A stretch of 44,036 nucleotides of DNA from Anaerosphaera aminiphila DSM 21120. GTDB taxonomy: Bacteria > Bacillota > Clostridia > Tissierellales > Peptoniphilaceae. The notes under the pieces are model-generated. The model had not been told where the DNA came from. It did no database searches and saw nothing but the letters and a program-made list of their open reading frames with translations. Positions within the stretch are counted from its first letter, which is position 1. Every line of letters starts with the position of its first letter. Below, in pieces: positions 28,029-37,550 of this stretch. Position numbers and translations under genes: made by a program. Location: contig NZ_FQXI01000015.1 of the NCBI RefSeq assembly GCF_900129925.1, positions 1 through 44,036 of the forward strand. The letters run 5' to 3'.

Positions 28029-28234
28029 TAAGCTTCTTCTGTAACTTCTGACTTGTTAAGTGAATCTACAAGTAAGTTAACATCTAATCCATGAACCATT
28101 GATGCTTCTTCAAGAGTTTCCATTTGGCTTGCAGGACACATTACACATCCCATTCCAAAACTCATAAGAGTTCCAATAGATTCCGGTTTATTAGCAAGGA
28201 TTTCTCCTATAATTGTATCTTTAGTTACTTTCAT
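28028..28234 (-). CDS. DUF1858 domain protein (possible redox disulfide domain)
   Basis: A 68-residue cytoplasmic protein with the DUF1858 layout: an N-terminal T-I-G-E-I-L and a centre FGMGCVMCPAS with a C-x-x-C pair (Cys about 30 and 33). Such small proteins are often found with hybrid-cluster proteins or iron-sulfur enzymes and are thought to have a redox-active disulfide; the function is not established. The second ATG (28234) is chosen because GGAGGG lies six bases before it, while it abuts the first ATG (28240). It is transcribed toward the carboxypeptidase and shares its terminator. Confidence 0.85.
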   Translation of the reverse strand: MKVTKDTIIGEILANKPESIGTLMSFGMGCVMCPASQMETLEEASMVHGLDVNLLVDSLNKSEVTEEA

Positions 28235-28267
28235 ATACATCCCTCCAAGTATATTATACCACTATTT

Positions 28268-29185
28268 TCAGTTTTTAAATTCTAAAATTGAAAAACTTCT
28301 GAAGTTTTCAGGACTTTCATCTCCAACATAATATCCTAATACAATTTTATGTTCTTTAGAAGGGTCAATCTTAGATGTAAGTGAACTTAAATTTAAGTTG
28401 CTCTGTGCACTTTCAAAGTGTGTCTCTTCGCCTTGTTCTACTTTTATAACAGGTGTAAAGTTAAGTGAACCCTTGATTTTAAAAAGTAGAGGAACTATTT
28501 TCACACTGTTGCTGGACTCATCATATTCTACTTTTGCAGAAAATTGTCTTTCGTCTGTAGAAAGTAATACTACAGATTTTATATTTGATGTGAAGTCATC
28601 CATTGAAATGCTTTTTTTCTCGCCGATTTTAAATTCTTGCATATTAGTTAAAGTGTCAACAGCAAAACTTTTAAAGCTAACATCTTCTCTTTCAATTAAG
28701 TCGGTTGCATCAACTTTTTCAGATTTAATTACTATTGTCTTAGTATCTTCTTTATAGTCTACATAAAATCCAATTGTCTTACCTAAGTCTCTAAGTTTGT
28801 AGTAGTTATTTCCGTTGATAAAATAGGCGCTGTAGTTTACTACTTCTCCATCAATATAGACTTTTTGAGAAGATTTTTTAGATTCTATTTCGCTATTTTG
28901 GGATATAGTTAAGTCTGTTGGAAGTTTAGTGTAGCTTTTATTTCTAGTGATTTCAATAGAGTTTTTACTGTCGTTGTAATCAACGCCAAATGCCACATCT
29001 GTTCCACTTAATATTGCAGCAATATCTCTTAGTTTAAAGTAGTTGTTGCCATCAATGCTATATCCTTCAAGTTCAATTTTTTGACCGTCAAGAGTTACAT
29101 CTTGGTCTGTTGGTACTACTTTTGCACTAACTGTAGTTCCCAGTAAGAGTACAAATAATAGTGATAATAATAGTGTTTTTTTCAT
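28268..29185 (-). CDS. Secreted protein with two copper-amine-oxidase-N (stalk) repeats
   Basis: A 305-residue exported protein. A signal peptide (about residues 1-21, ending TVSAKV) is followed by two related segments, each with the pattern of a short strand, G-x-N-Y-[FY]-K-L-R-D and a closing I-V/I-E-I strand (near residues 46-80 and 122-156). This is the copper amine oxidase N-terminal domain, a common wall- or surface-binding 'stalk' module of Firmicutes. The remaining C-terminal half (about 165-305) has no recognised domain. The second ATG (29185) is preferred on spacing from GGAGGT. No sorting signal is present. The role is unknown. Confidence 0.82.
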   Translation of the reverse strand: MKKTLLLSLLFVLLLGTTVSAKVVPTDQDVTLDGQKIELEGYSIDGNNYFKLRDIAAILSGTDVAFGVDYNDSKNSIEITRNKSYTKLPTDLTISQNSEIESKKSSQKVYIDGEVVNYSAYFINGNNYYKLRDLGKTIGFYVDYKEDTKTIVIKSEKVDATDLIEREDVSFKSFAVDTLTNMQEFKIGEKKSISMDDFTSNIKSVVLLSTDERQFSAKVEYDESSNSVKIVPLLFKIKGSLNFTPVIKVEQGEETHFESAQSNLNLSSLTSKIDPSKEHKIVLGYYVGDESPENFRSFSILEFKN

Positions 29186-29236
29186 TTGCATACCTCCAAT
29201 TTGATTATATATAATATACAGATTTAAGTAAAGGAG

Positions 29237-30682
29237 TTACTTCAGGTTTGACAGGTAGTTAATTAAAAGTTCAGAAACTTCAATGTTTACTTCTTTAACT
29301 TTTTTTAAGTTTTTGTACATTGTAAAGTTCCCGGCACCAGTAGACCTGTAGTTATTCATTACCAGTTTAAAAGTATCTGTATCAGAAATAAGTTTTTTAT
29401 TATAGTAAATATCTCCTATTTTATTGTAGTTTTCATTTTTTAAGTTAAGTTCAAATTCTATTCCATAAAAGAAGTCAAAGTTATAGTGTTCTACTTTAGG
29501 TAGTAGAAATTTTTTAGCAATTTCAAATTTTCCATTAACATATTCAATGTAAGTGTAATTTTGTTCCAGAGCAGCTCTTAAATTTTTGCCGTCAATTTCT
29601 AAAACTACAAGAGTATTTGGAAATCTATAGGTTAAGAGTACGTCTCGAATAGTTACATTTTTATTAAATCCCTTTATTTCATTGGCAAAGGAGGTAATTG
29701 AAATGTCTGCATCTGCAATTTCAATTTGTGCTCTATTAATAAAATCGGCAAGATCTGAACCCTTCATAGCCATAGTTAACTTATCTTCAGGTAGATAATC
29801 TCTATCTAAAGTGGTAAGTGGACTGTCTAAGAAGTCTTGAGTTTTAAGGTCCAGTTCTCTAAATTTATTGTAAATATTTTTATCAGGTTTAGAAGTTGGC
29901 GCTTTTGATGTGGAGTTAACTGTGTTGTCTTCTAAATTTATACCAATTTCAATATATTTTTCTCCATTTGCAGGGCACTGAACAAGGTGAGTGTTCTCAA
30001 TTTTAAGTGAGGGAACATCCATATGCTGATGAGCAGTTAAAATTAAATCAAAGTTTAATTCTCTGGCCATTTTTGCAGCTATATTCTCGTCAGTGTCAGA
30101 CAACTTTTCAAAGGTGTGTATATCTTCTTCTATGCCGCCGTGGTAGATACAAATTTTAAAATCTGCGTCTTTAATTTCTTCAAGGACTTTTTTGGCAGTT
30201 TCAAATGTATTTGAAATTTTAAAGTTTTTTAAATACTCAGGTTTTTCCCAAAGTGAAACCCAATCAGTTACAAGCCCTGTAATGGCAACTTTTTTACCTT
30301 CAATGTTTAAAATTACATAGGGCTTAATTTTAATATTTCCAAGAGTATCTTCAACATTGGCACAAATACACTGAGCATTAAAATTATTAGTGTAGTTTAA
30401 AAGGTACTCATATCCATAGTTAAAGTCATGGTTTCCAAGTGTGTAGAAGTCGTATTTTACTTCTGACATAATATTTCCAATTGACTTGGAATTATTTTTA
30501 GTTTTCATATAGTAGTCAAAGGCAGAGCCCTGAAGAGTATCTCCGCCGTCGATTACAATAGTATTTTCATCTCTTGCAAATGAATTTGCCTCACAGAGTA
30601 GTCCTGTGTTTTTATAGTTTCTATCAAGATAGTCAGTTGGGAAAAAATATCCGTGAATATCTGATGTAAAGTAAATTTTCAT
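29237..30682 (-). CDS. 5'-nucleotidase / 2',3'-cyclic phosphodiesterase family, without signal peptide
   Basis: A 481-residue two-domain metallophosphoesterase of the UshA/YunD family. Metal-binding motifs are DIHG (8-11), DGGDTLQGS (45-53), GNHDFNYG (83-90), a HGG near 174 and TAHQHMD near 217. The C-terminal substrate domain ends in NNYRSTGAGNF. It would release phosphate from nucleotides or related esters. It begins directly with strand one (MKIYFTSDIHG), so there is no signal peptide and the enzyme is probably cytoplasmic, unlike UshA. It is 9 bp from the end of phnE2 and is read with the transporter, so it may process what the importer brings in. Confidence 0.88.
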   Translation of the reverse strand: MKIYFTSDIHGYFFPTDYLDRNYKNTGLLCEANSFARDENTIVIDGGDTLQGSAFDYYMKTKNNSKSIGNIMSEVKYDFYTLGNHDFNYGYEYLLNYTNNFNAQCICANVEDTLGNIKIKPYVILNIEGKKVAITGLVTDWVSLWEKPEYLKNFKISNTFETAKKVLEEIKDADFKICIYHGGIEEDIHTFEKLSDTDENIAAKMARELNFDLILTAHQHMDVPSLKIENTHLVQCPANGEKYIEIGINLEDNTVNSTSKAPTSKPDKNIYNKFRELDLKTQDFLDSPLTTLDRDYLPEDKLTMAMKGSDLADFINRAQIEIADADISITSFANEIKGFNKNVTIRDVLLTYRFPNTLVVLEIDGKNLRAALEQNYTYIEYVNGKFEIAKKFLLPKVEHYNFDFFYGIEFELNLKNENYNKIGDIYYNKKLISDTDTFKLVMNNYRSTGAGNFTMYKNLKKVKEVNIEVSELLINYLSNLK

Positions 30683-30691
30683 AGTTACTCC

Positions 30692-31504
30692 TTAATGACC
30701 TTTTACAAGTTTAGATCTTACTCTAGTGGAAAACAGTTCAATGACTAACACTAGAATAATAAGTCCCAGCAGTATTGCTCCAACTTGGTTCCACTTATAT
30801 GCGTTCATTGCAAATATTAATGGTGCTCCGATTCCTCCGGCGCCAACAAGTCCAAGAACTGTTGCATCTCTTAAATTTATATCAAATCTATAGATAGTTG
30901 TAGATATAAAGTTGGCACTTAGCTGTGGGAATACACCGTATCTAATTTGTTCAAAGGTGTTACAGCCAAGGGCTAGTAGAGATTCTAAAATTGACTTATC
31001 TAAGTCTAAAATTGTATCGGAAAATAATTTTGTAAGCATTCCAACGGATATAAAACTCATAGTTAAAAGTCCTGCAAATGCTCCGGGACCTGTAACTCTT
31101 ATAAACATAAGTCCGTATATTAGTGATGGAATAGTTCTAACCATCATTATAAAAAAACGTGTAATAGCACTTACAGGTTTGGGAACTATATTTGAAGAAG
31201 ATAAAAATGCCAGGGGAATTGAAATAATTGCCCCTATAATAGTTCCTAAAAAAGCTATACATATAGTTTCAAGGAGCATATATAATACACCTTGCTTTGT
31301 AAAGTTAAAGAGCAAGTTAAAGTCAGGATGTAGTATTCCTGAAAATATATTTTTAGCTATACTCATTCCTGAGCCGGAAGATAAGTCGTAGCCTCCTGCA
31401 GCTCCCAGCGACCAAATAAAAAGTCCTAGAACAATTAATGTAATTGTAATTATTCTTCCTTTTCTATTGGGTTCTTCTTTTAATTTTAAATTTATATTAT
31501 CCAT
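30692..31504 (-). CDS. phnE: Phosphonate-type ABC transporter permease (second PhnE)
   Basis: A 270-residue permease with about six membrane segments and the coupling loop seen as EALLALGCNTFEQIRYGVFPQL (within residues 160-190), the EAA motif that contacts the ATPase. The preferred start is the ATG at 31504, with GAGGT seven bases upstream; a TTG at 31516 is also open. It follows the first permease with a short overlap or gap and likely forms a heterodimer with it. Confidence 0.88.
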   Translation of the reverse strand: MDNINLKLKEEPNRKGRIITITLIVLGLFIWSLGAAGGYDLSSGSGMSIAKNIFSGILHPDFNLLFNFTKQGVLYMLLETICIAFLGTIIGAIISIPLAFLSSSNIVPKPVSAITRFFIMMVRTIPSLIYGLMFIRVTGPGAFAGLLTMSFISVGMLTKLFSDTILDLDKSILESLLALGCNTFEQIRYGVFPQLSANFISTTIYRFDINLRDATVLGLVGAGGIGAPLIFAMNAYKWNQVGAILLGLIILVLVIELFSTRVRSKLVKGH

Positions 31505-31512
31505 ATTGTACC

Positions 31513-32334
31513 TCAATTTAATTTGTTTCTAAAATAAGAGCTGATGTTTTCAATTACAAATACAGTGACAAGTAGACAAAGTAGTATTGTACCTGTGCTG
31601 TTGTAATCTCTCCAACCTATATTTTCATTTAGAAGAAGTCCCAGTCCACCTGCTCCAACGTATCCAAGTATGGCGGCATATCTTACATTTCCCTCAAAGT
31701 TATATAGGGAAGTTGAAATGTATATTGGAAGAATTTGTGGAACTACTCCCTTTATAAATGCCATTACTTTAGTAAATCCCATTGAAATCATGGCCTCGAA
31801 AGCTCCCATGTCCACAGTTTCTATTTGCTCATAGGTGAGTTTACCCACATATGAAAATGAAAATATAAATATTGCAATAGTGCCGGCTAGAGTTCCAAGT
31901 CCAAATATATAAGTTGCAATAAGTGCATTTACCAGTGTTGGAATTGTTCTAAGCACAGAGAATAAAAGTCTTATAATCCAATTTACAACCTTATTATCTA
32001 CCATATTAGTAGAGGCTAAAAATGCGAAGGGCATTGCCACAATTGCTCCTAAAAAAGAACCTAGAAAACTCATTTTAATAGTATCTTTTAAGGGGTTTAT
32101 CACTTGGGGCAAATAATCTAAATTGGGTTTAAATATTTGAGCCAGTATTACAAAAAACTGATTTGCATTTGTAAATAAAGTATTTAAGTTAAAACCTGTT
32201 ATTTTAATTGCAAGTATGGAAAACAAAATAAATATTGGAAGTATTACAATGAGGTGTGAACGATTTTCGTATACAGTAGCTCCTGATTTAAGAGTTAGTT
32301 TTTTAGGGGGAAGTACTTTATTAAAGAGTTTCAT
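31513..32334 (-). CDS. phnE: Phosphonate-type ABC transporter permease (first PhnE)
   Basis: A 273-residue inner-membrane permease. Six or so hydrophobic segments are seen, and the EAA loop reads GAFEAMISMGFTKVMAFIKG (positions about 178-197). Two different PhnE permeases in tandem are common in Firmicute phnDCEE operons. It starts 3 bp after the end of phnC. Confidence 0.88.
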   Translation of the reverse strand: MKLFNKVLPPKKLTLKSGATVYENRSHLIVILPIFILFSILAIKITGFNLNTLFTNANQFFVILAQIFKPNLDYLPQVINPLKDTIKMSFLGSFLGAIVAMPFAFLASTNMVDNKVVNWIIRLLFSVLRTIPTLVNALIATYIFGLGTLAGTIAIFIFSFSYVGKLTYEQIETVDMGAFEAMISMGFTKVMAFIKGVVPQILPIYISTSLYNFEGNVRYAAILGYVGAGGLGLLLNENIGWRDYNSTGTILLCLLVTVFVIENISSYFRNKLN

Positions 32335-32336
32335 AT

Positions 32337-33104
32337 TTATTCCTCCTCATTAAAGTGTAGTTCACCGGCATCTTCGCCGTAAATTGTCTTTAAGACAGAT
32401 TCATTAACTCCCTCAGATGGGCCGTCATATACAATTTTTCCCTCGCTTATTCCAACGACTCTTGTGGCGTATTCCAAAGCCAAGTCAACGTGGTGAATAT
32501 TTATTAGGATTGCAATATTTTTTTTAGTATTTATTTTTTTAAAGTAGTCCATTACTTGCTTTGCATTAATTGGGTCTAAGCTGGCAACAGGTTCATCAGC
32601 AAGAATTATCTTGGGATTTTGTGCAAGAGTTCTGGCTAGTGCAACTCTTTGCTTTTGACCACCTGACAGTTGGTCGGCTCTTGCATAGGCCTTGTCCAAT
32701 ATATCTACCTGTTCTAAAGCATCTAGCGCTTTTAACTTATATTCTTTGGGAAATATTCCAAAAAATGAGCGAAGAGGATTTAAATCGGGAACAAAGGCAG
32801 TCAATACATTTTTAATTACTGTAGTTCTCTCTACAAGGTTAAAAGATTGAAATATCATACCAATGCTACGCCTAAACTTTCTAAGTTCTCTGCCCTTTAA
32901 GGTAGAGACATTTAAGCCATCTACTGTAAGTTCTCCACTTTGAATATCGTGCATTTTATTTATAGTTCTAATAAGTGTGCTCTTTCCTGCACCGGAACGA
33001 CCTATAATAGCTACAAATTCGCCATCGTCAATAGTTAAATTAATATTGTCAAGGGCTTTAAATCCGCCTGGATAAATTTTATCTACATTTTTAAATTTAA
33101 TCAT
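32337..33104 (-). CDS. phnC: Phosphonate-type ABC transporter ATP-binding protein
   Basis: A 255-residue ATPase with Walker A GRSGAGKST (35-43), signature LSGGQKQR, Walker B IILADEPVASLDP and the switch His in INIHHVDLA. The start IKFKNVDKIYPGG matches PhnC proteins. The gene follows phnD after 61 bp that hold a hairpin, which may limit its transcription relative to the binding protein. Confidence 0.92.
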   Translation of the reverse strand: MIKFKNVDKIYPGGFKALDNINLTIDDGEFVAIIGRSGAGKSTLIRTINKMHDIQSGELTVDGLNVSTLKGRELRKFRRSIGMIFQSFNLVERTTVIKNVLTAFVPDLNPLRSFFGIFPKEYKLKALDALEQVDILDKAYARADQLSGGQKQRVALARTLAQNPKIILADEPVASLDPINAKQVMDYFKKINTKKNIAILINIHHVDLALEYATRVVGISEGKIVYDGPSEGVNESVLKTIYGEDAGELHFNEEE

Positions 33105-33124
33105 ATTAAACCTTTCTAAAATAA

Positions 33125-33160
33125 AATAAGGACCGAGAAACTAGAATTTCTCAGTCCTTA
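33125..33160 (-). terminator. Hairpin between phnD and phnC (partial terminator)
   Basis: On the minus strand AAGGACTGAGAAA pairs with TTTCTCGGTCCTT (one U-G) around a short loop, followed by the T-rich ATTTTATTTTAG. It is placed to let most transcripts stop after phnD, giving more binding protein than transporter, as is common in ABC operons. Confidence 0.8.
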
Positions 33161-33165
33161 AAAGA

Positions 33166-34209
33166 TTAATTGCTCTTAAGACTTTTTAAGAGTTCCTGTG
33201 CTTCTCTTTCAGAATCATAGTTTTTGGAATCTGCTTTTTCATATCCTGTGTGACTGTATATAGATATGATTTCTTTTCCCTCTTCAGTATTTCCTATTTC
33301 AATAAAAGCTTTTATTAGAGCTTCTTTAAATTCGTCAGTCATAATCTTTGAATTCTTTGATACAGAAATAGTGTCATTATATATTTTATCAGTAACTCCA
33401 ATTACATTTGTCTCATCCCAAATTGTACTTGCTCTATTCCAATCACTTTGCCAGTTTTCAGCGTAGTCGTTTCTAACGTCTGCAAAGCCCACTAACACAT
33501 CAACTTGACCTGAAGCAAGTCTGGCCATAGCTGAGCCGTAAGAATCAGACTGAACAGTAGTTGTAAGGTCTGTGATTGACTTCTCGTAGTTGTCTTGAAG
33601 CCAAAGAGTAGGATATATATATCCTGCAGGAGATGAAGAACTCATTACAGACCACTTAGCAGAGTTTAGATCATCCCAAGTGAGCTTTTCGCCATTGTTA
33701 ATTTTAGCTGACAGCTCTTGTCCCTTTTCAGAAGGGCCTGCTAAAATAAGTGCTCTATAAAAAGTAACTTGATTGTTTTCATCTAAAGTAGTCGGCTTAT
33801 TTTTATTCCACTCTATGGGCTCATCAGAATCAACTGAAAGTCCATCACGAGTTGCAGTTAAAATTACTTCTGCTGCATCGTCATATAGCACATAAGTGCC
33901 ACCTGGAATAAATCCAATATCTACAGAGCCTGCACTTAGTGCTTCGCCAGTAGCTTCGTAGTTTGTGCCAACTGAAATATCTATATTTTGAACAGTATAT
34001 CCCTCATCAGCTAATTTTTTAGTTAAAATTTCCTTTAATGGTTCAGTTTGAGTTACTATGTCGTCAGGATTTCTAGATGGGACAAATTGAATAGATAGAG
34101 TTTCAATAGTTTTTGAATCGCCAGTAGATTGTTCTGCATTTTTACCAGAACATCCAGTAAGTACAGAGAACATTAAAATTAAACTCAGTAGTGTTGCAGT
34201 TTTTTTCAT
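33166..34209 (-). CDS. phnD: Phosphonate-type ABC transporter substrate-binding lipoprotein
   Basis: A 347-residue lipoprotein. The signal has a lipobox LTGC with the lipidated Cys at residue 20. The mature part belongs to the phosphate/phosphite/phosphonate binding family: SIQFVPSRNPDD near the start, VDIGFIPGGTYVLY, SSSSPAGYIYPTLWL and GQVDVLVGFADVRNDY in order. The substrate class (phosphonate, phosphite or another phosphorus compound) is not fixed by these motifs. No C-P lyase or phosphonatase gene is nearby, while a phosphoesterase is, so a phosphate ester is also possible. First gene of a five-gene minus-strand unit. Confidence 0.9.
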   Translation of the reverse strand: MKKTATLLSLILMFSVLTGCSGKNAEQSTGDSKTIETLSIQFVPSRNPDDIVTQTEPLKEILTKKLADEGYTVQNIDISVGTNYEATGEALSAGSVDIGFIPGGTYVLYDDAAEVILTATRDGLSVDSDEPIEWNKNKPTTLDENNQVTFYRALILAGPSEKGQELSAKINNGEKLTWDDLNSAKWSVMSSSSPAGYIYPTLWLQDNYEKSITDLTTTVQSDSYGSAMARLASGQVDVLVGFADVRNDYAENWQSDWNRASTIWDETNVIGVTDKIYNDTISVSKNSKIMTDEFKEALIKAFIEIGNTEEGKEIISIYSHTGYEKADSKNYDSEREAQELLKSLKSN

Positions 34210-34554
34210 AGATAATACCTCCGTTATTTTTTAAAATTTGTAAAATTAAAACTAAAATAATTATATCAGATTGCAATATAAATTTGTGAAGTGAATTAAT
34301 ATAATCTATTATTAAAGGTGAAGTAAATATATTATGTATAGGAAGGAAAAAATAATGTAATTTTAATAGTTGAAAAATGAGAAAAAGCAAGCTGGTGAAC
34401 ATATGAAAAAAACAGTTGTAAATTTCTAAATAGCTTATTAAAAGAAATAAAACTTCCCAAAGTATTGTTGATATTAAAAGTTTATTTTGCTATAATGAGT
34501 TTAAAGATGAAATTAGTTTTACAATATGGAATTACATATGAGGAGGTGTAAATT
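34210..34554. other. Divergent promoter region between phnD and the gcd operon
   Basis: 345 bp without a gene. On the plus strand it contains the gcd promoter at 34468-34496. On the minus strand a ribosome-binding site (GGAGGT) precedes phnD. No riboswitch or clear operator is seen. Confidence 0.6.
34468..34496 (+). promoter_or_regulatory. Promoter of the glutaconyl-CoA decarboxylase operon
   Basis: TTGATA, a 17-bp spacer and TATAAT: close to the vegetative consensus, with a leader of about 55 nt. It suits a highly expressed energy pathway. Confidence 0.8.
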
Positions 34555-34860
34555 TTGAGTGGTGCAATAATGACAATTGGAACAGTAGGAGATGCTTTAA
34601 AAATTTCTGCGTCAGGTCTTACTATAGTATTTTTAACATTAGTAGCGTTGGGAATTTTTGTTACTATTATTTCTAAAGTAGTAGGTTCAATTGATAAATC
34701 AGCAAAAAAGGACACTAAAGAAGCGACACAACCATCAAAAGCAGTGGTGGAAGATAAACAGGATGGAGCATTAATAGCTGCAATTATAGGAGCTGTAAGT
34801 GCTGAAACAAAATTATCTGTAGATAAATTCACTATAACTTCAATAGAAGAAAAAAAATAA
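34555..34860 (+). CDS. gcdD: Glutaconyl-CoA decarboxylase delta subunit (OadG-like)
   Basis: A 101-residue protein with one N-terminal membrane segment (about residues 15-42) and a charged tail, resembling the small OadG/GcdD subunits that tie the carboxyltransferase to the Na+ pump. The tail contains ALIAAIIGAVSAETKLS, found in delta subunits. The start is TTG at 34555 with AGGAGGTG nine bases before. First gene of the operon, 30 bp from gcdC. Confidence 0.85.
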   Translation: MSGAIMTIGTVGDALKISASGLTIVFLTLVALGIFVTIISKVVGSIDKSAKKDTKEATQPSKAVVEDKQDGALIAAIIGAVSAETKLSVDKFTITSIEEKK

Positions 34861-34890
34861 AATTAAAAAATTAGAGAGGATGTTAAAAAA

Positions 34891-35295
34891 ATGAAATATC
34901 AAGTAAAAGTAGATGGAAGAGTGTATGAAGTAGAAGTGGAGAAAGTGACTGGAGGATCTAAGTCTTTAACAATGGCAGACTTTGGAGCACCTCAGGCAGC
35001 ACCAGCACCACAAGCGGCACCACAAGTAGCTCCTCAAGCAGCACCGGCACCAGCTCAAGAAGCTCCTAAAGCAGCATCAACAGGTGGAGAACAAGTTCTT
35101 TCACCAATGCCAGGAAATATATGGAAACTTGTTGCAACTGAAGGTTCACAAGTACAAGCTGGAGATGTAATTCTTATCTTAGAAGCAATGAAGATGGAAA
35201 ATGAAATCGTAGCACCAGTTGCAGGAACAATTTCATTGAAGGTAACTCAAGGAGAAACTGTAGACACTGACCAACTTCTAGCTGAAATTAAATAA
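34891..35295 (+). CDS. gcdC: Glutaconyl-CoA decarboxylase gamma subunit (biotin carrier)
   Basis: A 134-residue biotin carrier. The N-terminal 30 residues form the assembly segment, then an Ala/Pro-rich flexible linker (about 33-63), then a biotinyl domain with EAMKMENE, where Lys101 takes the biotin. It shuttles CO2 from the carboxyltransferase GcdA to the membrane pump GcdB. Confidence 0.96.
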   Translation: MKYQVKVDGRVYEVEVEKVTGGSKSLTMADFGAPQAAPAPQAAPQVAPQAAPAPAQEAPKAASTGGEQVLSPMPGNIWKLVATEGSQVQAGDVILILEAMKMENEIVAPVAGTISLKVTQGETVDTDQLLAEIK

Positions 35296-35356
35296 TTTAT
35301 ATAAGTTATTTAATTTTTAAAAGAGAAGAATACAAAATGTGAAAAGGGAGTAAAAA

Positions 35357-36496
35357 ATGAGTTTTTTTAGTATATTATCTGAGATATTGTCTCAGTCAGG
35401 CTTTGCACATCTGGAATGGAGAAACTGTGTAATGTTTCTAATAGCTTTTATACTTATATATTTAGCTATTAGAAAGGGATTTGAACCATTACTACTTCTT
35501 CCGATTGCTTTCGGTATGCTACTTGCAAATTTACCTGAAGCTGGACTTATGACAGAAGCAGAACCTTGGTATGATTCAGGTGTTCTGAGAATTATATATA
35601 GTGGGGTAAAGTCAAATTTATTCCCATGTTTAATATTTATGGGTGTAGGAGCAATGACTGACTTTGGTCCGTTAATTGCAAATCCAATATCACTACTATT
35701 GGGATCAGCAGCACAATTTGGTATTTATACTGCGTTTATTATTGCAGTGGCTTCAGGACTGTTTACAATGGAAGAAGCTGCTTCAATTGCAATAATCGGT
35801 GGAGCTGATGGACCTACAGCTATTTACACAACAAATACACTTGCACCACACTTACTTGCACCTATTGCCGTAGCGGCATATTCCTACATGGCTTTAATTC
35901 CGCTAATTCAACCGCCAATCATGAAAGCACTTACCACTAAAAAAGAACGTGAAACAAAAATGGTTGAACTTAGAAAGGTTTCTAAGACAGAAAAGATTGT
36001 ATTCCCAGTGGTTGTAGTACTATTTACAGCACTATTATTACCATCTGTAGCACCACTACTAGGATTACTAATGTTAGGAAACTTATTTAAAGAGTCAGGA
36101 GTAGTTGACAGATTGTCAGACACAGCTCAAAATGCTCTTATGAATATAGTTACAATTATGCTTGGACTTACTGTTGGAGCAACTGCAAATGGAGAAATTT
36201 TCTTAAGTGTACAAACAATAGCAATTATTGCACTAGGACTATTTGCCTTCGCATGTTCAACAGCAGGTGGAGTTCTATTTGGAAAAGTACTATACTATGC
36301 AACTGGTGGAAAGATAAATCCACTTATAGGAGCAGCAGGAGTTTCTGCAGTACCTATGGCAGCACGTGTAGCTCAAGTTGAGGGAAGAAAATACAACCCT
36401 ACTAACTTCTTGTTGATGCACGCAATGGGACCAAACGTTGCAGGAGTTATAGGCTCTGCTGTAGCAGCAGGGGTATTTCTAATAATGTTTGGCTAA
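35357..36496 (+). CDS. gcdB: Glutaconyl-CoA decarboxylase beta subunit, Na+ pump
   Basis: A 379-residue integral membrane protein that decarboxylates carboxybiotin and exports Na+. About nine to eleven membrane segments are seen. Landmarks are [17 protein letters not shown] with Asp151, the counterpart of the Na+-binding Asp in OadB, and [16 protein letters not shown] near the C-terminus. OadB and methylmalonyl-CoA decarboxylase beta are close relatives, but the neighbouring gct and hgd genes fix the substrate as glutaconyl-CoA. Confidence 0.95.
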   Translation: MSFFSILSEILSQSGFAHLEWRNCVMFLIAFILIYLAIRKGFEPLLLLPIAFGMLLANLPEAGLMTEAEPWYDSGVLRIIYSGVKSNLFPCLIFMGVGAMTDFGPLIANPISLLLGSAAQFGIYTAFIIAVASGLFTMEEAASIAIIGGADGPTAIYTTNTLAPHLLAPIAVAAYSYMALIPLIQPPIMKALTTKKERETKMVELRKVSKTEKIVFPVVVVLFTALLLPSVAPLLGLLMLGNLFKESGVVDRLSDTAQNALMNIVTIMLGLTVGATANGEIFLSVQTIAIIALGLFAFACSTAGGVLFGKVLYYATGGKINPLIGAAGVSAVPMAARVAQVEGRKYNPTNFLLMHAMGPNVAGVIGSAVAAGVFLIMFG

Positions 36497-36506
36497 TAAA
36501 AATACG

Positions 36507-36530
36507 ATTGAGAATCTAAGGGTTCTCAAT
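36507..36530 (+). other. Stem-loop between gcdB and gctA
   Basis: ATTGAGAA and TTCTCAAT pair around an 8-nt loop. There is no T run behind it, so it is more likely an RNA-processing or stabilising hairpin than a terminator. A TATAAT lies downstream at about 36546-36551, without a good -35. Confidence 0.45.
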
Positions 36531-36587
36531 TGTTCCATGTTTAGATATAATAAAGGAAGTTATGAAAAAATATGAGGAGGAATTACT

Positions 36588-37550
36588 TTGAGTAAAATTT
36601 ATAGTTTAAAAGATGCTATAAGTAAATTCGTAGAAGATGGAGACGTAATGTCTTTTGGTGGATTTACAACTAACAGAAAACCTTATGCAGCAGTTTATGA
36701 AATTCTTAGACAAGGTAAAAAAGATTTCATAGGTGAAGCAGGCCCAGCAGGTGGAGATTGGGATATGTTAATTGGAGAAGGAAGAGTTAAGGCTTATATA
36801 AACTGCTATACTGCAAACTCCGGATACACTAACGTATCAAGAAGATTTAGAGCAGCTGTTGAAAAGGGAGAACTTCTTATGGAAGACTACTCTCAAGACG
36901 TTGAAATGTTAAGACTTCACGCAGCATCACTTGGACTTCCATACCTACCAGTAAAACTTATGATGGGTACTGACGTTGCAGAAAAATGGGGTATTTCAAA
37001 AGAGCAAAGAGAAACTGTTGAAAAATTACCTAAAGATAAATTCTTTTATGTAGATAATCCTTTTGTTGAAGGAGATAAAGTTATAGCGGTTCCAGTTCCA
37101 AAGATTGACACTGCAGTTATTCACGTTCAAATGGCTTCTCCAGACGGAACATGTAGAATTCTTGGAGATGAGTTCCATGATGTTGACATTGCAGTTGCTG
37201 CAAGAAAGACAATTGTAACTTGTGAAGAACTGGTAAGTAATGAAGAAATTAGAAAAGAACCTAATTTAAACAGTATTCCAGGATTCTGTGTTGATGCTAT
37301 AGTTCATACACCTTACGGTGCACATCCTTCACAATGTTATGACTACTATGACTACGATGCTGACTTCTACAAGATGTACAACGTTGTAAGTAAGACAGAT
37401 GAAGATTTCGCTGCTTACATGAAAGAATGGGTTTATGACATAGAAGATCACAGAGATTATTTAAATAAATTAGGAGCAAATAGAATTATTGATTTACACA
37501 TTGTTCCAGGCTTTGGATATGCTACAAATGTTCTAAAGGAGGAAAAATAA
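36588..37550 (+). CDS. gctA: Glutaconate CoA-transferase subunit A
   Basis: A 320-residue subunit, the same length as GctA of Acidaminococcus fermentans. With GctB it moves CoA between acetyl-CoA or glutaconyl-CoA and 2-hydroxyglutarate, making the substrate for the dehydratase. The start SKIYSLKDAISKFVEDGDVM and the GGFTTNRKPYA stretch are typical of CoA-transferase family I alpha subunits. TTG start with GAGGAGG seven bases upstream. The stop overlaps the ATG of gctB by one base. Confidence 0.95.
   Translation: MSKIYSLKDAISKFVEDGDVMSFGGFTTNRKPYAAVYEILRQGKKDFIGEAGPAGGDWDMLIGEGRVKAYINCYTANSGYTNVSRRFRAAVEKGELLMEDYSQDVEMLRLHAASLGLPYLPVKLMMGTDVAEKWGISKEQRETVEKLPKDKFFYVDNPFVEGDKVIAVPVPKIDTAVIHVQMASPDGTCRILGDEFHDVDIAVAARKTIVTCEELVSNEEIRKEPNLNSIPGFCVDAIVHTPYGAHPSQCYDYYDYDADFYKMYNVVSKTDEDFAAYMKEWVYDIEDHRDYLNKLGANRIIDLHIVPGFGYATNVLKEEK

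Noticed and set aside
35357-36496. gcdB as oxaloacetate or methylmalonyl-CoA decarboxylase beta subunit
   Set aside because: Sequence alone would allow it, but the operon with gctAB, gcdA and hgd genes fits only glutaconyl-CoA.
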